The notes: generated by a model not told the origin, from the letters alone. DNA of 64,000 nucleotides from Scopulibacillus_A cellulosilyticus (GCF_042665295.1 NZ_JBHTCO010000019.1:62001-126000); one strand, 5' to 3'; counted from the stretch's first letter, positions 52,015 to 61,517 are shown. Program-made: numbers and translations.

Positions 52015-53712
52015 TTATGATTTTATTTCCTGAGCCAACTTCAAAAGTTCTTCAGCATGCTTTTTTGTAAGGTCTGTCATTTCAACACCTGAAATCATTC
52101 TGCCAATTTCCGCTATTTTATCAGTGTCATTTAAAGATTGCACCTTAGTCGCTGTCCTGTTATTAGCAACTTTTTTAGATATATAAAGATGCTGATCAGC
52201 CATTGCGGCAACTTGCGGCAAATGGGTAATGCAAAAAACTTGTGAGGCATTTGATAATTGATAAATTTTTTCAGCCATAGCTTGTGCGACTCTTCCGCTG
52301 ACACCGGTATCCACTTCATCAAATATGATTGAAGTAAGGCCGATAAATGATTTAAAATTTGATTTAATCGCCAGCATAATCCTGGACATTTCGCCGCCTG
52401 AAGCAATTTTAGCCAATGGTTTTAAGGGCTCGCCCGGATTCGTTGAAATTAAAAATTCGACCTCATCAATCCCTTGAAATTGATAAGATTTAAAATGATC
52501 TAACAGCTCCGGCGTCTTTATTCTTACATCAAATTGAGCTTTTGCCATATGTAAATCTTTTAATTCACGATTGATCGCTTTTGAAAGATCCCTTGCAATT
52601 TTTTGCCGTTTACTCGATAACTTTGTTCCCTTATCCTTAAGAATTGCAAGTTGTTTAACAAGTTTATTTTCAAGCTCGTCAATTGTTTGATCATGATTAG
52701 CTAAATCTTGATATTCTTTTTGGATACCATTCAAATACTCAAGAATATCTTTAACAGTTTGGCCATATTTTTTCTTTAATAAACTTATCTCATTTAATCT
52801 GGTTTCAATCATATTTAACCGTTCAGGCTGGTATTCCATCTGCTCTAAATGTTCCCTTAGCGCAAAGGCGTTTTCTTCAAGTATATAAAAGCTGTTAGAA
52901 ACGGCATTTGAAATCGATTTAATATTAGCATCTAAATCCTGAATAGCCTCAAGATGATTAACAGCTTGTCTTAAAAAATCGAGTCCTTTATTTTCGCCGT
53001 ATAATGACTCATAACTGATTTGCAATGATTGATATAATTTTTCAAAATTGACCAATTGTTTTCTTTCTTCTAAAAGGATATCTTCTTCATTTTCTTTAAG
53101 GTCAGCATCAGTAATTTCTTTAATTTGATATTTTAAAAGGTCGATGCGCTGGGCAATCTGCTGTTCATTTTTGCTGAATTTCTGAATTTGCTTATAGGTA
53201 TTTTGCGTTTCTATGTAGCATTCCTGGTATTGTGTTTTGAGTTCTTCTAATTGTTCTCCGCCAAAACGGTCAAGTAAGCCGATATGTTTTTCAGGATGCA
53301 TGAGTTCTTGATGTTCATGTTGACCGTGGATATCAACAAGTCTTTGTCCGACTTCCTTTAAGTTAGATAAAGTCACTAATTTCCCATTTATCCTGCATAC
53401 ACTTTTTCCATTTTCAGAAATTTGCCGGCGAATGACAATCATTTGATCAGGAGAATCAATGCCTATTTCTTCCAAAACTGCAATGACAGGATGTGAGTCA
53501 TTGATTTCAAACAGCGCTTCAATTTCGGCTTTTTTTGCCCCGTGGCGAACATATTCGGCTGAACCTCTTCCCCCGGCAAGCAGACTGATTGCATCAATAA
53601 TAATTGATTTTCCTGCGCCCGTTTCACCAGTTAATACGGTTAATCCTTGTTCAAAAGAAATATTTAGTTTTTCTATAATCGCAAAGTTTTCTACTCGACA
53701 TTCTAATAACAA
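52015..53712 (-). CDS. recN: DNA repair ATPase RecN
   Basis: 565 residues when started at TTG 53712 (reads LLLECRVENFAIIEKL), 10 bp after GGAG; the open frame to 53793 adds an unlikely basic stretch. SMC-like layout: Walker A GETGAGKS near the N-terminus, a long coiled coil (~150-400), signature ASGGEMSRIMLAIK, Walker B SIIFDEVDTGVSG and H-loop CITHLPQVAA. It acts early in double-strand break repair. Upstream the argR/ahrC gene, which usually lies here, is absent. Confidence 0.96.
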   Translation of the reverse strand: MLLECRVENFAIIEKLNISFEQGLTVLTGETGAGKSIIIDAISLLAGGRGSAEYVRHGAKKAEIEALFEINDSHPVIAVLEEIGIDSPDQMIVIRRQISENGKSVCRINGKLVTLSNLKEVGQRLVDIHGQHEHQELMHPEKHIGLLDRFGGEQLEELKTQYQECYIETQNTYKQIQKFSKNEQQIAQRIDLLKYQIKEITDADLKENEEDILLEERKQLVNFEKLYQSLQISYESLYGENKGLDFLRQAVNHLEAIQDLDANIKSISNAVSNSFYILEENAFALREHLEQMEYQPERLNMIETRLNEISLLKKKYGQTVKDILEYLNGIQKEYQDLANHDQTIDELENKLVKQLAILKDKGTKLSSKRQKIARDLSKAINRELKDLHMAKAQFDVRIKTPELLDHFKSYQFQGIDEVEFLISTNPGEPLKPLAKIASGGEMSRIMLAIKSNFKSFIGLTSIIFDEVDTGVSGRVAQAMAEKIYQLSNASQVFCITHLPQVAAMADQHLYISKKVANNRTATKVQSLNDTDKIAEIGRMISGVEMTDLTKKHAEELLKLAQEIKS

Positions 53713-53798
53713 AGTGACCAAGCTCCTTTTCCCGATTTTGGCCCGAATTTTTGTTCTCACTTTATTGTTACGCGATTCGTCTGATTTCGTCAAGAAAA

Positions 53799-53845
53799 AA
53801 AGAAACCCGTCAGCTTGAACTGACGAGTTTCTTATTTTTTTAATT
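53799..53845 (-). terminator. Terminator between yqxC and recN
   Basis: AAACTCGTCAGTT and AGCTGACGGGTTT (minus strand) form a strong hairpin followed by TTTTTTT. It overlaps the yqxC stop and separates recN from the dxs operon. Confidence 0.88.
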
Positions 53846-54647
53846 GTGCATGCGCTGCTTCAACAACGTGTTGAATTGTATTATCATCTAAATTTCTTCC
53901 GGTAACGCTTGCGCCTTTCCATTCAAGGTGCGCTAAAAACTCAATATTGCCGTCACCGCCGGTTATTGGCGAAAAGTCAAGCGCTAATATCTCATAACCT
54001 AAGGATGCGGCAAAGTCTAATATATCACTAATGACTTGAAAATGAGTTGAAGGGTTTCTGACAATCCCTTTCTTGCCAACCTCTTCCTTGCCAGCTTCAA
54101 ACTGAGGTTTAATTAAAGTAACAGCTTGTCCATTAGGTATAAGAATATTTGAAAGCACTGGCAGCATTTTTTTGATGGAGATAAACGAAACATCCATCGT
54201 TGCGGCATCAGGGAGCCCAGCTTGGAAATCTTCAGGTTTGGCGTAGCGGAAATTCGTTCTTTCCATTACAACAACCCGCTCATCGCTCCTTAGCTTCCAA
54301 GCCAGCTGATTATATCCAACATCTAAGGCATAGACGAGCTTTGCACCATTTTGCAGGGCGCAATCAGTAAACCCGCCTGTCGATGAACCGATGTCCAACA
54401 TGATTTTATTTTCAACCGTAAAGTTAAAAACCTTTAATGCTTTTTCAAGTTTTAAGCCTCCGCGGCCTACATAAGGCAGCGGATTTCCTTTGACTTCTAT
54501 TTCTGCATCACTGTCTATTTTTGTACCCGGTTTATCAATTCTTTGCTGCTTGGAAAAAACTAAGCCTGCCATAATTGCTTTTTGCGCTTTCTCCCTTGAA
54601 TCAAAAAACCCTTGCTTTACAAGCATAACATCGATTCTTTCCTTCAT
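53832..54647 (-). CDS. yqxC: TlyA-family rRNA methyltransferase (YqxC)
   Basis: 271 residues. N-terminal S4 RNA-binding domain (RIDVMLVKQGFFDSREKAQKAIMAGLV) and FtsJ-like SAM domain with MLDIGSSTGGFTDCALQNGA. In other bacteria TlyA methylates the ribose of 16S and 23S rRNA; the older name in Bacillus is YqxC. Start codon ATG 2 bp before the dxs stop, hence close coupling with dxs. Confidence 0.93.
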   Translation of the reverse strand: MKERIDVMLVKQGFFDSREKAQKAIMAGLVFSKQQRIDKPGTKIDSDAEIEVKGNPLPYVGRGGLKLEKALKVFNFTVENKIMLDIGSSTGGFTDCALQNGAKLVYALDVGYNQLAWKLRSDERVVVMERTNFRYAKPEDFQAGLPDAATMDVSFISIKKMLPVLSNILIPNGQAVTLIKPQFEAGKEEVGKKGIVRNPSTHFQVISDILDFAASLGYEILALDFSPITGGDGNIEFLAHLEWKGASVTGRNLDDNTIQHVVEAAHAQLKK

Positions 54648-54649
54648 GA

Positions 54650-56542
54650 TCAGGCCCTCTGACGATGAGTAGGAATTAATTTTTTTGCATGGTGATAAAT
54701 TTGTTCAGACGTTAATCCGATTTCATTAAGCAGGTCTTTGACATTCCCATGCTCAATGAAGCGGTCAGGAATACCCATACGGTCAATCACCATATCATGA
54801 TAGCCTTCATCATGGAAAAATTCTAATACGGCACTGCCAAAGCCGCCTTGCAGCACACTTTCTTCAACCGTTAATACAGGCATGTGAAGCTCGGCTATTT
54901 TTCTTAACATGTCATCATCCAGAGGTTTAATGAATCGGGCATTAACCACCGAAACAGATATACCTTCCGATTGCAATTGTTTTGCTGCTTCCATAACTGT
55001 CTGAAGCATTGGACCAAAAGAAAGGATAGCAATATCTTTACCTTCTTTTAAGATTTCCCAACGGCCAATCGGCAGTTCTTTTAATTCTTTGTCCATATTG
55101 ATTCCGATGCCGTTGCCCCGGGGACATCTGACAGCAATAGGGCCATTATCATATTTTAAAGCTGTATTGACAAGGTGCTGACATTCATTTTCGTCTTTAC
55201 CCATAGCAATCACCATATTTGGCAGACTTCTGAGAAATGCTACATCAAAAACGCCTTGATGTGTCTCTCCGTCCGCACCGACTAATCCGGAACGGTCGAC
55301 AGAAAAAACAACATTAAGATTTTGTCTGCACACATCATGGACGATTTGGTCATATGCCCGTTGCATAAATGTTGAATAAATAGAAACAACCGGTTTCATC
55401 CCTTGAGTTGCCAAGCCGGCCGCCATCGTTGTCGCATGCTGTTCGGCTATTCCGACGTCAAAGAATCTTTTCGGAAATTCATTTGCAAAACCCTCTAATT
55501 TAGAGCCAACAACCATCGCCGGTGTAATAACAACAATACGTTCATCCACACGGGCCAGTTTTCTGAGCGTTTCACTTACTACTTTGCTGTATCCCGGAGG
55601 CGCATTAACCGGTTTGATAAAGTCTCCCGATTCAATTTTATACGGTCCGGTCCCGTGCCATTCCCCTGAAACATCTAATTCAGCCGGTTTATAGCCTTTT
55701 CCTTTTTGCGTAAGAACATGAACAAGCACCGGTCCTTTAGTCTTTTTGGCATAGTTGATATTCTCAATTAGATTGTTCATGTTATGGCCGTCAACAGGAC
55801 CTAAATAAGTAATACCAAGTTCCTCAAAAAAGACACCGGAAACAAGCATATATTTGACTGTATCTTTCACACGTTCGGCAGCACCGGCAATTTTCCCGCC
55901 AAATGCCGGAATCTTCTTCATTAAATACTCGAGATCATCTTTGACTTTCTTATATTTGCCCGCAGTTCTGAGCCGGCCAAGCATATTATGCATAGCACCG
56001 ACATTTGGTGCGATCGACATCTCATTATCATTTAAAATAATAATCATATTTGTCTGTTCATGACCAATATGATTAAGAGCTTCCAAGGCCATACCGCCTG
56101 TCAGTGCACCATCCCCGATAATAGGGACAATTTGTTCATTCGTTCCTTTAATATCCCTTGCAGCAGCCATGCCCATTGCCGCAGACAATGATGTTGAACT
56201 GTGGCCTGTTTCCCAAACATCATGTTCGCTTTCCGATCGCTTAGGGAAACCGCACAAACCCTTATATTGACGCAACGTATTAAATTGCTCTGAACGTCCT
56301 GTTAAAATTTTATGAACATATGATTGGTGGCCAACATCCCATATTAATTTGTCTTTTGGGCTGTCAAACAGTTTATGCAAAACTAATGTAAGCTCCACTA
56401 CACCTAAGTTAGGGGCGATATGTCCTCCCGTCTCAGACAGCTTTGTAATTAAAAACTGCCTGATATCGGCGGCTAGGGCCTCCATTTCTTTTACACCCAT
56501 ACCCTTTAAAACATTCGGATTCTTAATACAATTTAGCTCCAT
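54650..56542 (-). CDS. dxs: 1-deoxy-D-xylulose-5-phosphate synthase
   Basis: 630 residues. Thiamine-PP motifs GDGALTGGMALEALNHIG ... LNDNEMSIA, the second domain with DRSGLVGADGETHQGVFD, and the C-terminal transketolase domain ending HGNVKDLLNEIGL. It makes DXP from pyruvate and glyceraldehyde-3-phosphate, the first step of the MEP isoprenoid route. It follows the oapA gene by 17 bp and is in the same operon as ispA. Confidence 0.98.
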   Translation of the reverse strand: MELNCIKNPNVLKGMGVKEMEALAADIRQFLITKLSETGGHIAPNLGVVELTLVLHKLFDSPKDKLIWDVGHQSYVHKILTGRSEQFNTLRQYKGLCGFPKRSESEHDVWETGHSSTSLSAAMGMAAARDIKGTNEQIVPIIGDGALTGGMALEALNHIGHEQTNMIIILNDNEMSIAPNVGAMHNMLGRLRTAGKYKKVKDDLEYLMKKIPAFGGKIAGAAERVKDTVKYMLVSGVFFEELGITYLGPVDGHNMNNLIENINYAKKTKGPVLVHVLTQKGKGYKPAELDVSGEWHGTGPYKIESGDFIKPVNAPPGYSKVVSETLRKLARVDERIVVITPAMVVGSKLEGFANEFPKRFFDVGIAEQHATTMAAGLATQGMKPVVSIYSTFMQRAYDQIVHDVCRQNLNVVFSVDRSGLVGADGETHQGVFDVAFLRSLPNMVIAMGKDENECQHLVNTALKYDNGPIAVRCPRGNGIGINMDKELKELPIGRWEILKEGKDIAILSFGPMLQTVMEAAKQLQSEGISVSVVNARFIKPLDDDMLRKIAELHMPVLTVEESVLQGGFGSAVLEFFHDEGYHDMVIDRMGIPDRFIEHGNVKDLLNEIGLTSEQIYHHAKKLIPTHRQRA

Positions 56543-56559
56543 GAGTCATCATCACCTTA

Positions 56560-57171
56560 TTATTTGACGTTTCTATTGGCAGTTTTTTTCTTCTTTTTCC
56601 CATTGCCTAATAAATTAACATGGAAATGGTCTTCGATAAAGTAAAACACCCTGCCAACTTGAAAAATAATTTTCGTTGAATACTTAATGGCAAATGATTT
56701 GCCAAAAGCCTTGCCACCGACTGTAAGAGCACAAACGACCGAAGTCAGCAGTACTGAAACCGTGTTTTGCAGGGCGGACCCTTCACCTTTTCCAAATTGA
56801 ACCATAAGCTCAATAACAACAACAGCTGATGCCGTTCCGCTTACTATGCCGGAAATATCGCCAATCACATCATTGCAGAAATTAGCAACCCGGTCGGCGT
56901 TACGGGTAATTGTAATGGCCTGCTTAGCCCCTTTGACTTTCTCTGATGCCATAGCATGAAATGGGATTTCATGAGCAGCTGTCGCCGCAACCCCTATAAT
57001 ATCAAAAAATATACCGATCAGGACAATGATTAATACAATAATCATGCCGACAGCCCAGCTGACGCCATTGAGCAAAGTATTAGAAACAATTGAAAAAAGA
57101 GCCGCTAACACGAATGTGATAACGGCTATACTAATGCTCCATTTTAAAGACTTCTTTATATCAACCTTCAT
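56560..57171 (-). CDS. oapA: OLE-associated membrane protein OapA
   Basis: 203 residues with three to four membrane segments: SISIAVITFVLAALF (~12-30), MIIVLIIVLIGIFFDIIGVAATAAHEIP (~42-68) and VSVLLTSVVCALTVGG (~140-155). Central loop NADRVANFCNDVIGDISGIVSG and a very basic C-terminus (GNGKKKKKTANR) suit RNA binding. It lies directly after the OLE-like RNA and before dxs, the known place of OapA. In studied bacteria OapA holds the OLE RNA at the membrane. The DUF21/CNNM-like resemblance fits. Confidence 0.88.
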   Translation of the reverse strand: MKVDIKKSLKWSISIAVITFVLAALFSIVSNTLLNGVSWAVGMIIVLIIVLIGIFFDIIGVAATAAHEIPFHAMASEKVKGAKQAITITRNADRVANFCNDVIGDISGIVSGTASAVVVIELMVQFGKGEGSALQNTVSVLLTSVVCALTVGGKAFGKSFAIKYSTKIIFQVGRVFYFIEDHFHVNLLGNGKKKKKTANRNVK

Positions 57172-57174
57172 GTT

Positions 57175-57790
57175 AATCCCCTATGTAAAGAATAAGAGCA
57201 GGTGGCCATTTGAGAAGTAAACGCTGCGGCTTTAGGTCCAGTAGGTTTTCCCGTAAAGCTACCTGAGCGTCGCCACTCTGGCAGTTTCCTTTTAAAGCCT
57301 TACCAACGCTGTCGCCAAACGTTGAACTGGATCGCCACTTAGACCGCACTATAATCCTTCTCAAATGTCGCGGTGCGAACAGTCTAGGAGTTTTCCTCAA
57401 CAGCCGACACTGTTTCCTAGCCTCTTTTGCAGAGATGATTTCATATGACGCTGGGTCTGATCGTCGGCCAAACAGATCAGTGCCCCTAAATAATCATAAT
57501 CCCCTCAAACTCCACTCAAGGCAGGCTACGCTGTTTGTCGTACCGAATCTTCGGCCAACAATCAGGTTTTTCCCACTTTATCAGTTGAAAAAGTGAGCCT
57601 CCGCGAAAGCAGGGTCTTCGCCCACATGCCCTTGTGGATCGCCCTACTTTCTTTACTCCCAGCATCGACCCAAGGCTGGGCGCCCCAAGCCGATACTAAG
57701 AACTTCATCGATGTGCCCTTTGGCGGATTTTTAGCCCCGCCTTCAAAAACAGGAAGACTGACTAGAATACTGCACCACCTTTACATTCTG
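57175..57790 (-). ncRNA. ole: OLE RNA
   Basis: A ~615-bp stretch without a gene and with higher GC than its surroundings, dense in inverted segments. It lies between ispA and the gene for a basic membrane protein of OapA type, the conserved place of the OLE RNA (Ornate, Large, Extremophilic). It has a clean promoter on its 5' side and runs to within a few bases of oapA. Short frames inside it are not coding. I identified it from size, location, composition and partner gene; alignment to the family model was not possible. Confidence 0.88.
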
Positions 57791-57795
57791 CCTCT

Positions 57796-57824
57796 ATCAT
57801 AACATATTATAGTATAAGACTCAA
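57796..57824 (-). promoter_or_regulatory. Promoter of the OLE RNA
   Basis: Minus-strand TTGAGT (57824-57819) and TATGAT (57801-57796) have 17-bp spacing, so transcription would begin near 57790, at the 5' border of the structured region. Confidence 0.7.
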
Positions 57825-57870
57825 TGTGATAATTTATTAATGAAAATTGCAAAAAGAGTTTTAAGTACGT

Positions 57871-58135
57871 GTTCAAAAAGAGACGAGAAGCAGTGATACT
57901 TCAGTAAATATACTGCGGCGCAGGAGCACCGAGCGACTCTTCTCGAACTACTGCGAGCTGCGACGAGAAGTTGGCGATACTACATTGAATAGACGCCGGC
58001 GCAGGAGCACCGAGCGACTCTTCTCGAATTACTGCGAGCTGCGACGAGAAGTTGGCGATACTACATTGAATAGACGCCGGCGCAGGAGCACTTTACCTTA
58101 CAGTCTCGACAGCTATTTTCCCGGACTTTTTGAAC
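57871..58135. repeat. Tandem 80-bp repeats within inverted ends
   Basis: GTTCAAAAAG (57871-57880) and CTTTTTGAAC (58126-58135) are inverted ends. Between them a unit of 80-81 bp beginning GACGAGAAG starts at 57882, 57962 and 58043 (2.6 copies). Copies 2 and 3 are nearly identical and copy 1 is diverged. Each unit has CGAGAAG and CTTCTCG arms that can pair. It separates ispA from the OLE promoter and looks like a small dispersed repeat element. Confidence 0.85.
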
Positions 58136-58142
58136 ATCAGCT

Positions 58143-59033
58143 TTAATGATTTCTGTCTAATACGTAGCCCATTAACTGCTGAAGGCGGTATGAGTCCACA
58201 TTTGCCGCCTTTAAATAATGAAGAGCGGCATCTGCATGCTTATTCATTTTTTCTTTTGCTCCTTCCAGTGTAAGCAGTTTGGGATAAGTATTTTTATTGT
58301 TTGTAACATCACTGCCAACAGGTTTACCTAACGTGATTTCATCTCCAATAATATCCAATATATCATCTTTAATTTGAAAGGCAATACCGAGATGTTTGGC
58401 GAAGTCAGAAAGGTTTTCTGCTTGTTGTTCATTCGCTTGACCAAGAATAGCGCCCGCTTCAACAGCAAAACATAAAAGTCTTCCCGTTTTTCGTAAGTGA
58501 ATGCTTTGAAGTTCTTGTATTGTTAATGATTTTCCTTCGGCTGTTAAATCATCTTGCTGGCCGCCGACCATTCCTTCCGGTCCGGCAGCGTTAGCCAATT
58601 TTTGTATTAAAGCCATTTTCATATCATTATCAATATCCGGATGATCAATACCCGCAATACATTCAAAAGCATAGGTAAGTAACGCGTCACCGGCCAAAAT
58701 CGCCGTAGCGTCGCCATAGACTTTGTGGTTTGTCGGCTGCCCGCGCCGCAGGTCATCATTATCCATGGCCGGCAAATCGTCATGGATTAAAGAATACGTA
58801 TGAATCATCTCAAGCGCACAAGCTGTTTCAATGCCTTTTTGACCGTCATGACCCAAAGCTTCGATTGAAGCCATTAAAAGAATTGGCCGCAGCCTTTTGC
58901 CGCCCGCTTTCAGTGAATATACCATTGATTTTTTTAAAATTTCAGGAGCCCGCAGCTTTGTTATATATTCAGGTAAAGATATATCTATTAACTGCTTTTT
59001 TTCTTTAAGGTATTGATTAATTTCATTGTTCAC
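58143..59033 (-). CDS. ispA: Farnesyl diphosphate synthase
   Basis: 296-residue polyprenyl synthase. The first Asp-rich motif is DDLPAMDNDD with RRGQPTNHK after it, and the second is KDDILDIIGDEITLGKP. It condenses IPP with DMAPP/GPP to farnesyl-PP. The GTG start overlaps the xseB stop by 11 bp, so it belongs to the xseA-xseB-ispA unit. The two helices and small residues upstream of the first motif agree with a C15 product. Confidence 0.96.
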   Translation of the reverse strand: MNNEINQYLKEKKQLIDISLPEYITKLRAPEILKKSMVYSLKAGGKRLRPILLMASIEALGHDGQKGIETACALEMIHTYSLIHDDLPAMDNDDLRRGQPTNHKVYGDATAILAGDALLTYAFECIAGIDHPDIDNDMKMALIQKLANAAGPEGMVGGQQDDLTAEGKSLTIQELQSIHLRKTGRLLCFAVEAGAILGQANEQQAENLSDFAKHLGIAFQIKDDILDIIGDEITLGKPVGSDVTNNKNTYPKLLTLEGAKEKMNKHADAALHYLKAANVDSYRLQQLMGYVLDRNH

Positions 59034-59289
59034 TCATGTCGTCCTCCTGAATTTTAAACGGTCTGATCTCATCTTCTTCAATAATTTGATCCATTTTTTC
59101 TTCAACTATTTGAAGTCGTTTGTGGCATTGCTTGGACAAGGCAACACCCTGTTGAAATAAATCAATGGCTTCTTCAAGAGGGACATCATTTTCTTCTAAT
59201 CGCTTTACAATCACTTCAAGATTCGTCATGGCTTCTTCAAAACTCAAGTGTTGTTCATTTTCCATCTTCTCTTCGGACACTTGTTTCAC
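59023..59289 (-). CDS. xseB: Exodeoxyribonuclease VII small subunit
   Basis: Up to 88 residues. The family core is LSFEEAMTNLEVIVKRLEENDVPLEEAIDLFQQGVALSKQCHKRL. The real start may be GTG at 59280 or ATG at 59265, since GAGGAG lies directly beside the first codon. It overlaps xseA by 35 bp and ispA by 11 bp. It stabilises the catalytic XseA subunit. Confidence 0.92.
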   Translation of the reverse strand: MKQVSEEKMENEQHLSFEEAMTNLEVIVKRLEENDVPLEEAIDLFQQGVALSKQCHKRLQIVEEKMDQIIEEDEIRPFKIQEDDMSEQ

Positions 59290-60628
59290 TCTCCTCTATA
59301 CCCCAAACTTGACAATCAAGCGTGCCATCGCTCAATTTTATTGTTAAAGGATCACCGGGCTGTACTTGTTTAACGGTTTTTACTAACTGTTTCTGTTCGT
59401 CATAAGCGAGACTGTAGCCCCGTTCCATGACTTTTAATGGGCTAAGCGCATTTAACTGGCCTAATAACTGTTTCAGATCACTTTGCTTTTGCTTATTTTG
59501 AAGTTTCATAGACCGGTTTAAGCGTTCTGACAATTCCTCCAACCGTTTTTTCGACAGCTTCATTTGTTCGGCTGGATGATGCTTATATAACAGACGCAGA
59601 CTTTGCTGAGCCTTGTCCCGTTTTAATTGCATATGTCTTTTGGTATATTTCGTCAGTTGCATCATTAACCTGTCAAGATCTTGCTCTTTTTGCCTCATAA
59701 GCTGCTCAGGATAACGAAAGGCATATGATTCTCTTAGACGCTGCAGCTTTTCTTTTTCCCGCTCTACTTTTTTCTTAATGGCATAAGTCAGCCTGCTAAG
59801 CCGATCGTCAATCCGATTTTTCAACTCTTCGACATGCGGAACAGCTAATTCCCCTGCTGCAGTCGGTGTTGCAGCTCGAATATCAGCGACAAAATCAGCA
59901 ATCGTGAAATCTGTTTCATGTCCAACAGCCGAAATAACAGGAACCATTGAATCATAAATAGATTGAGCAACAATCTCTTCATTAAACGCCCAAAGTTCTT
60001 CTATTGATCCGCCGCCGCGGCCAACGATCAGCACATCGATAGAGCCCCTGACATTGGCATCTTTAATTGCCCGGGCAATTGAAGACGCAGCCTTGTCCCC
60101 TTGAACTAAAACAGGAAAAACTGTTATTCTGGCCGCCGGAAAGCGCCTTTTAACGGTTGTGAAAATATCCCTGATCGCTGCCCCCGTCGGTGAAGTTATC
60201 ACACCGATTTCGTTAGGAATAGCCGGCAAGGGCTTTTTCTTTTCCTCAGCAAAAAGCCCTTGCTCTGATAATTTCTTTTTCAAGGCTTCAAAAGCAAGAT
60301 ACAGGTTGCCAATCCCGTCTTGCTGCATTTCTTTAATATAAAGCTGATATTGCCCATAAGGTTCATAGACGGAAATTTCGCCGCGGACGAGCACCTTCAT
60401 CCCATCTTCAGGTTGAAAGAGCAGTTTTTTATTTTGGCTGGAAAACATAACAGATTGAACACGGGAATGTTTATCCTTTAGAGTTAAATACATATGGCCG
60501 CGGCTATGCTTTTTAAAATTTGAAATTTCGCCCCTTAACCAAACATCTTGGAGATGAAGATCAGATTCTAATCTTCTCTTAAGATATCTCGTTAAAGCAC
60601 TGACACTAATGTATCTCTCTTGTGCCAC
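59255..60628 (-). CDS. xseA: Exodeoxyribonuclease VII large subunit
   Basis: 457 residues. N-terminal OB domain (VWLRGEISNFKKHSRGHMYLTLKD), catalytic part with GVITSPTGAAIRDI and IVGRGGGSIEELWAFNEE, and the long coiled C-terminal region. It degrades single-stranded DNA to oligonucleotides. Starts 2 bp before the folD stop codon region, so it is coupled to folD. Confidence 0.97.
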   Translation of the reverse strand: MAQERYISVSALTRYLKRRLESDLHLQDVWLRGEISNFKKHSRGHMYLTLKDKHSRVQSVMFSSQNKKLLFQPEDGMKVLVRGEISVYEPYGQYQLYIKEMQQDGIGNLYLAFEALKKKLSEQGLFAEEKKKPLPAIPNEIGVITSPTGAAIRDIFTTVKRRFPAARITVFPVLVQGDKAASSIARAIKDANVRGSIDVLIVGRGGGSIEELWAFNEEIVAQSIYDSMVPVISAVGHETDFTIADFVADIRAATPTAAGELAVPHVEELKNRIDDRLSRLTYAIKKKVEREKEKLQRLRESYAFRYPEQLMRQKEQDLDRLMMQLTKYTKRHMQLKRDKAQQSLRLLYKHHPAEQMKLSKKRLEELSERLNRSMKLQNKQKQSDLKQLLGQLNALSPLKVMERGYSLAYDEQKQLVKTVKQVQPGDPLTIKLSDGTLDCQVWGIEESETSVRREDGK

Positions 60629-60629
60629 T

Positions 60630-61493
60630 TTACTTTCCGCCCTTTTCTTTACGAAGCCTTGCCGCTTTGATGGTGTTGTGTAGCAGCATTGTACGAGTCA
60701 TAGGACCAACACCGCCCGGTACAGGTGTAATATAACTTGCCTTTTCTTTCACTTCATCAAATGCGACATCACCGACTAATTTTCCTTCTTCATTGCGATT
60801 CATGCCGACATCTATAACAACTGCCCCGTCTTTTACATCTTCAGCGCCGATTAACTGTGCCTTTCCGACAGCTGCGACAAGAATGTCCGCCTGTTTTGTG
60901 TAATACCGTAAATCTTGCGTTTTTGAGTGGCAGTATGTAACTGTTGCGTTTTCATTTAGAAACAGCTGACCCGCCGGCTTTCCGACAATATTGCTGCGGC
61001 CGACAATGACAACGTGCTTACCGGATATTTCTATATTCATGCGTTTGACCATATCAATAATGCCAAATGGCGTACATGGCAAAAATGTATCCTGGCCTGT
61101 TAACATTTTCCCAAGGCTTATTGGATGAAAACCATCGACATCTTTTTCCGGGCTGATCGTTTCAATGACCTTTTGTTCAGAAATATGATCCGGCAGCGGC
61201 AGCTGAACAAGGATACCATCAATATGATCATCTTGATTGCATTTTTCAATTTCATTTAAAAGCTCTTCTTCAGAAATTGATGTTGGATACTGTTTTAACT
61301 CGGAATGGATACCAACTTCTTTACAGTCTTTGATCTTGCCTTTAACGTACGATTGTGACGCTGGATTTTCGCCGACTAGCAAGACAGCAAGTCCCGGGAG
61401 AATATCTTTATTTTTCAATTCCTCAACAACTTGTCTCATATCTTGTCGTTTGTTTTTTGCAATTTCGTTACCATTAATTAATTGTGCTGTCAT
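60630..61493 (-). CDS. folD: Methylene-THF dehydrogenase/cyclohydrolase
   Basis: 287 residues. Family signatures VGENPASQSYVKGKIKDCKEVGI with the active-site Lys, DGILVQLPLPDHI and VVIVGRSNIVGKPAGQLFLNENATVTYCHSKT, and the end PVPGGVGPMTRTMLLHNT. It interconverts 5,10-methylene- and 10-formyl-THF for one-carbon metabolism. Confidence 0.98.
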   Translation of the reverse strand: MTAQLINGNEIAKNKRQDMRQVVEELKNKDILPGLAVLLVGENPASQSYVKGKIKDCKEVGIHSELKQYPTSISEEELLNEIEKCNQDDHIDGILVQLPLPDHISEQKVIETISPEKDVDGFHPISLGKMLTGQDTFLPCTPFGIIDMVKRMNIEISGKHVVIVGRSNIVGKPAGQLFLNENATVTYCHSKTQDLRYYTKQADILVAAVGKAQLIGAEDVKDGAVVIDVGMNRNEEGKLVGDVAFDEVKEKASYITPVPGGVGPMTRTMLLHNTIKAARLRKEKGGK

Positions 61494-61517
61494 GTGGCCT
61501 CGCTCCCTTTGTCTATA

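Noticed and set aside
57173..57802. Short frames (about 69-75 codons) between oapA and ispA
   Set aside because: They lie within the structured OLE-like region, lack binding sites, and have Arg/Pro-rich readings typical of GC-rich RNA genes.
57882..58090. Tandem units as a CRISPR array
   Set aside because: The units are contiguous and nearly identical over 80 bp with no unique spacers, and no cas genes are present.
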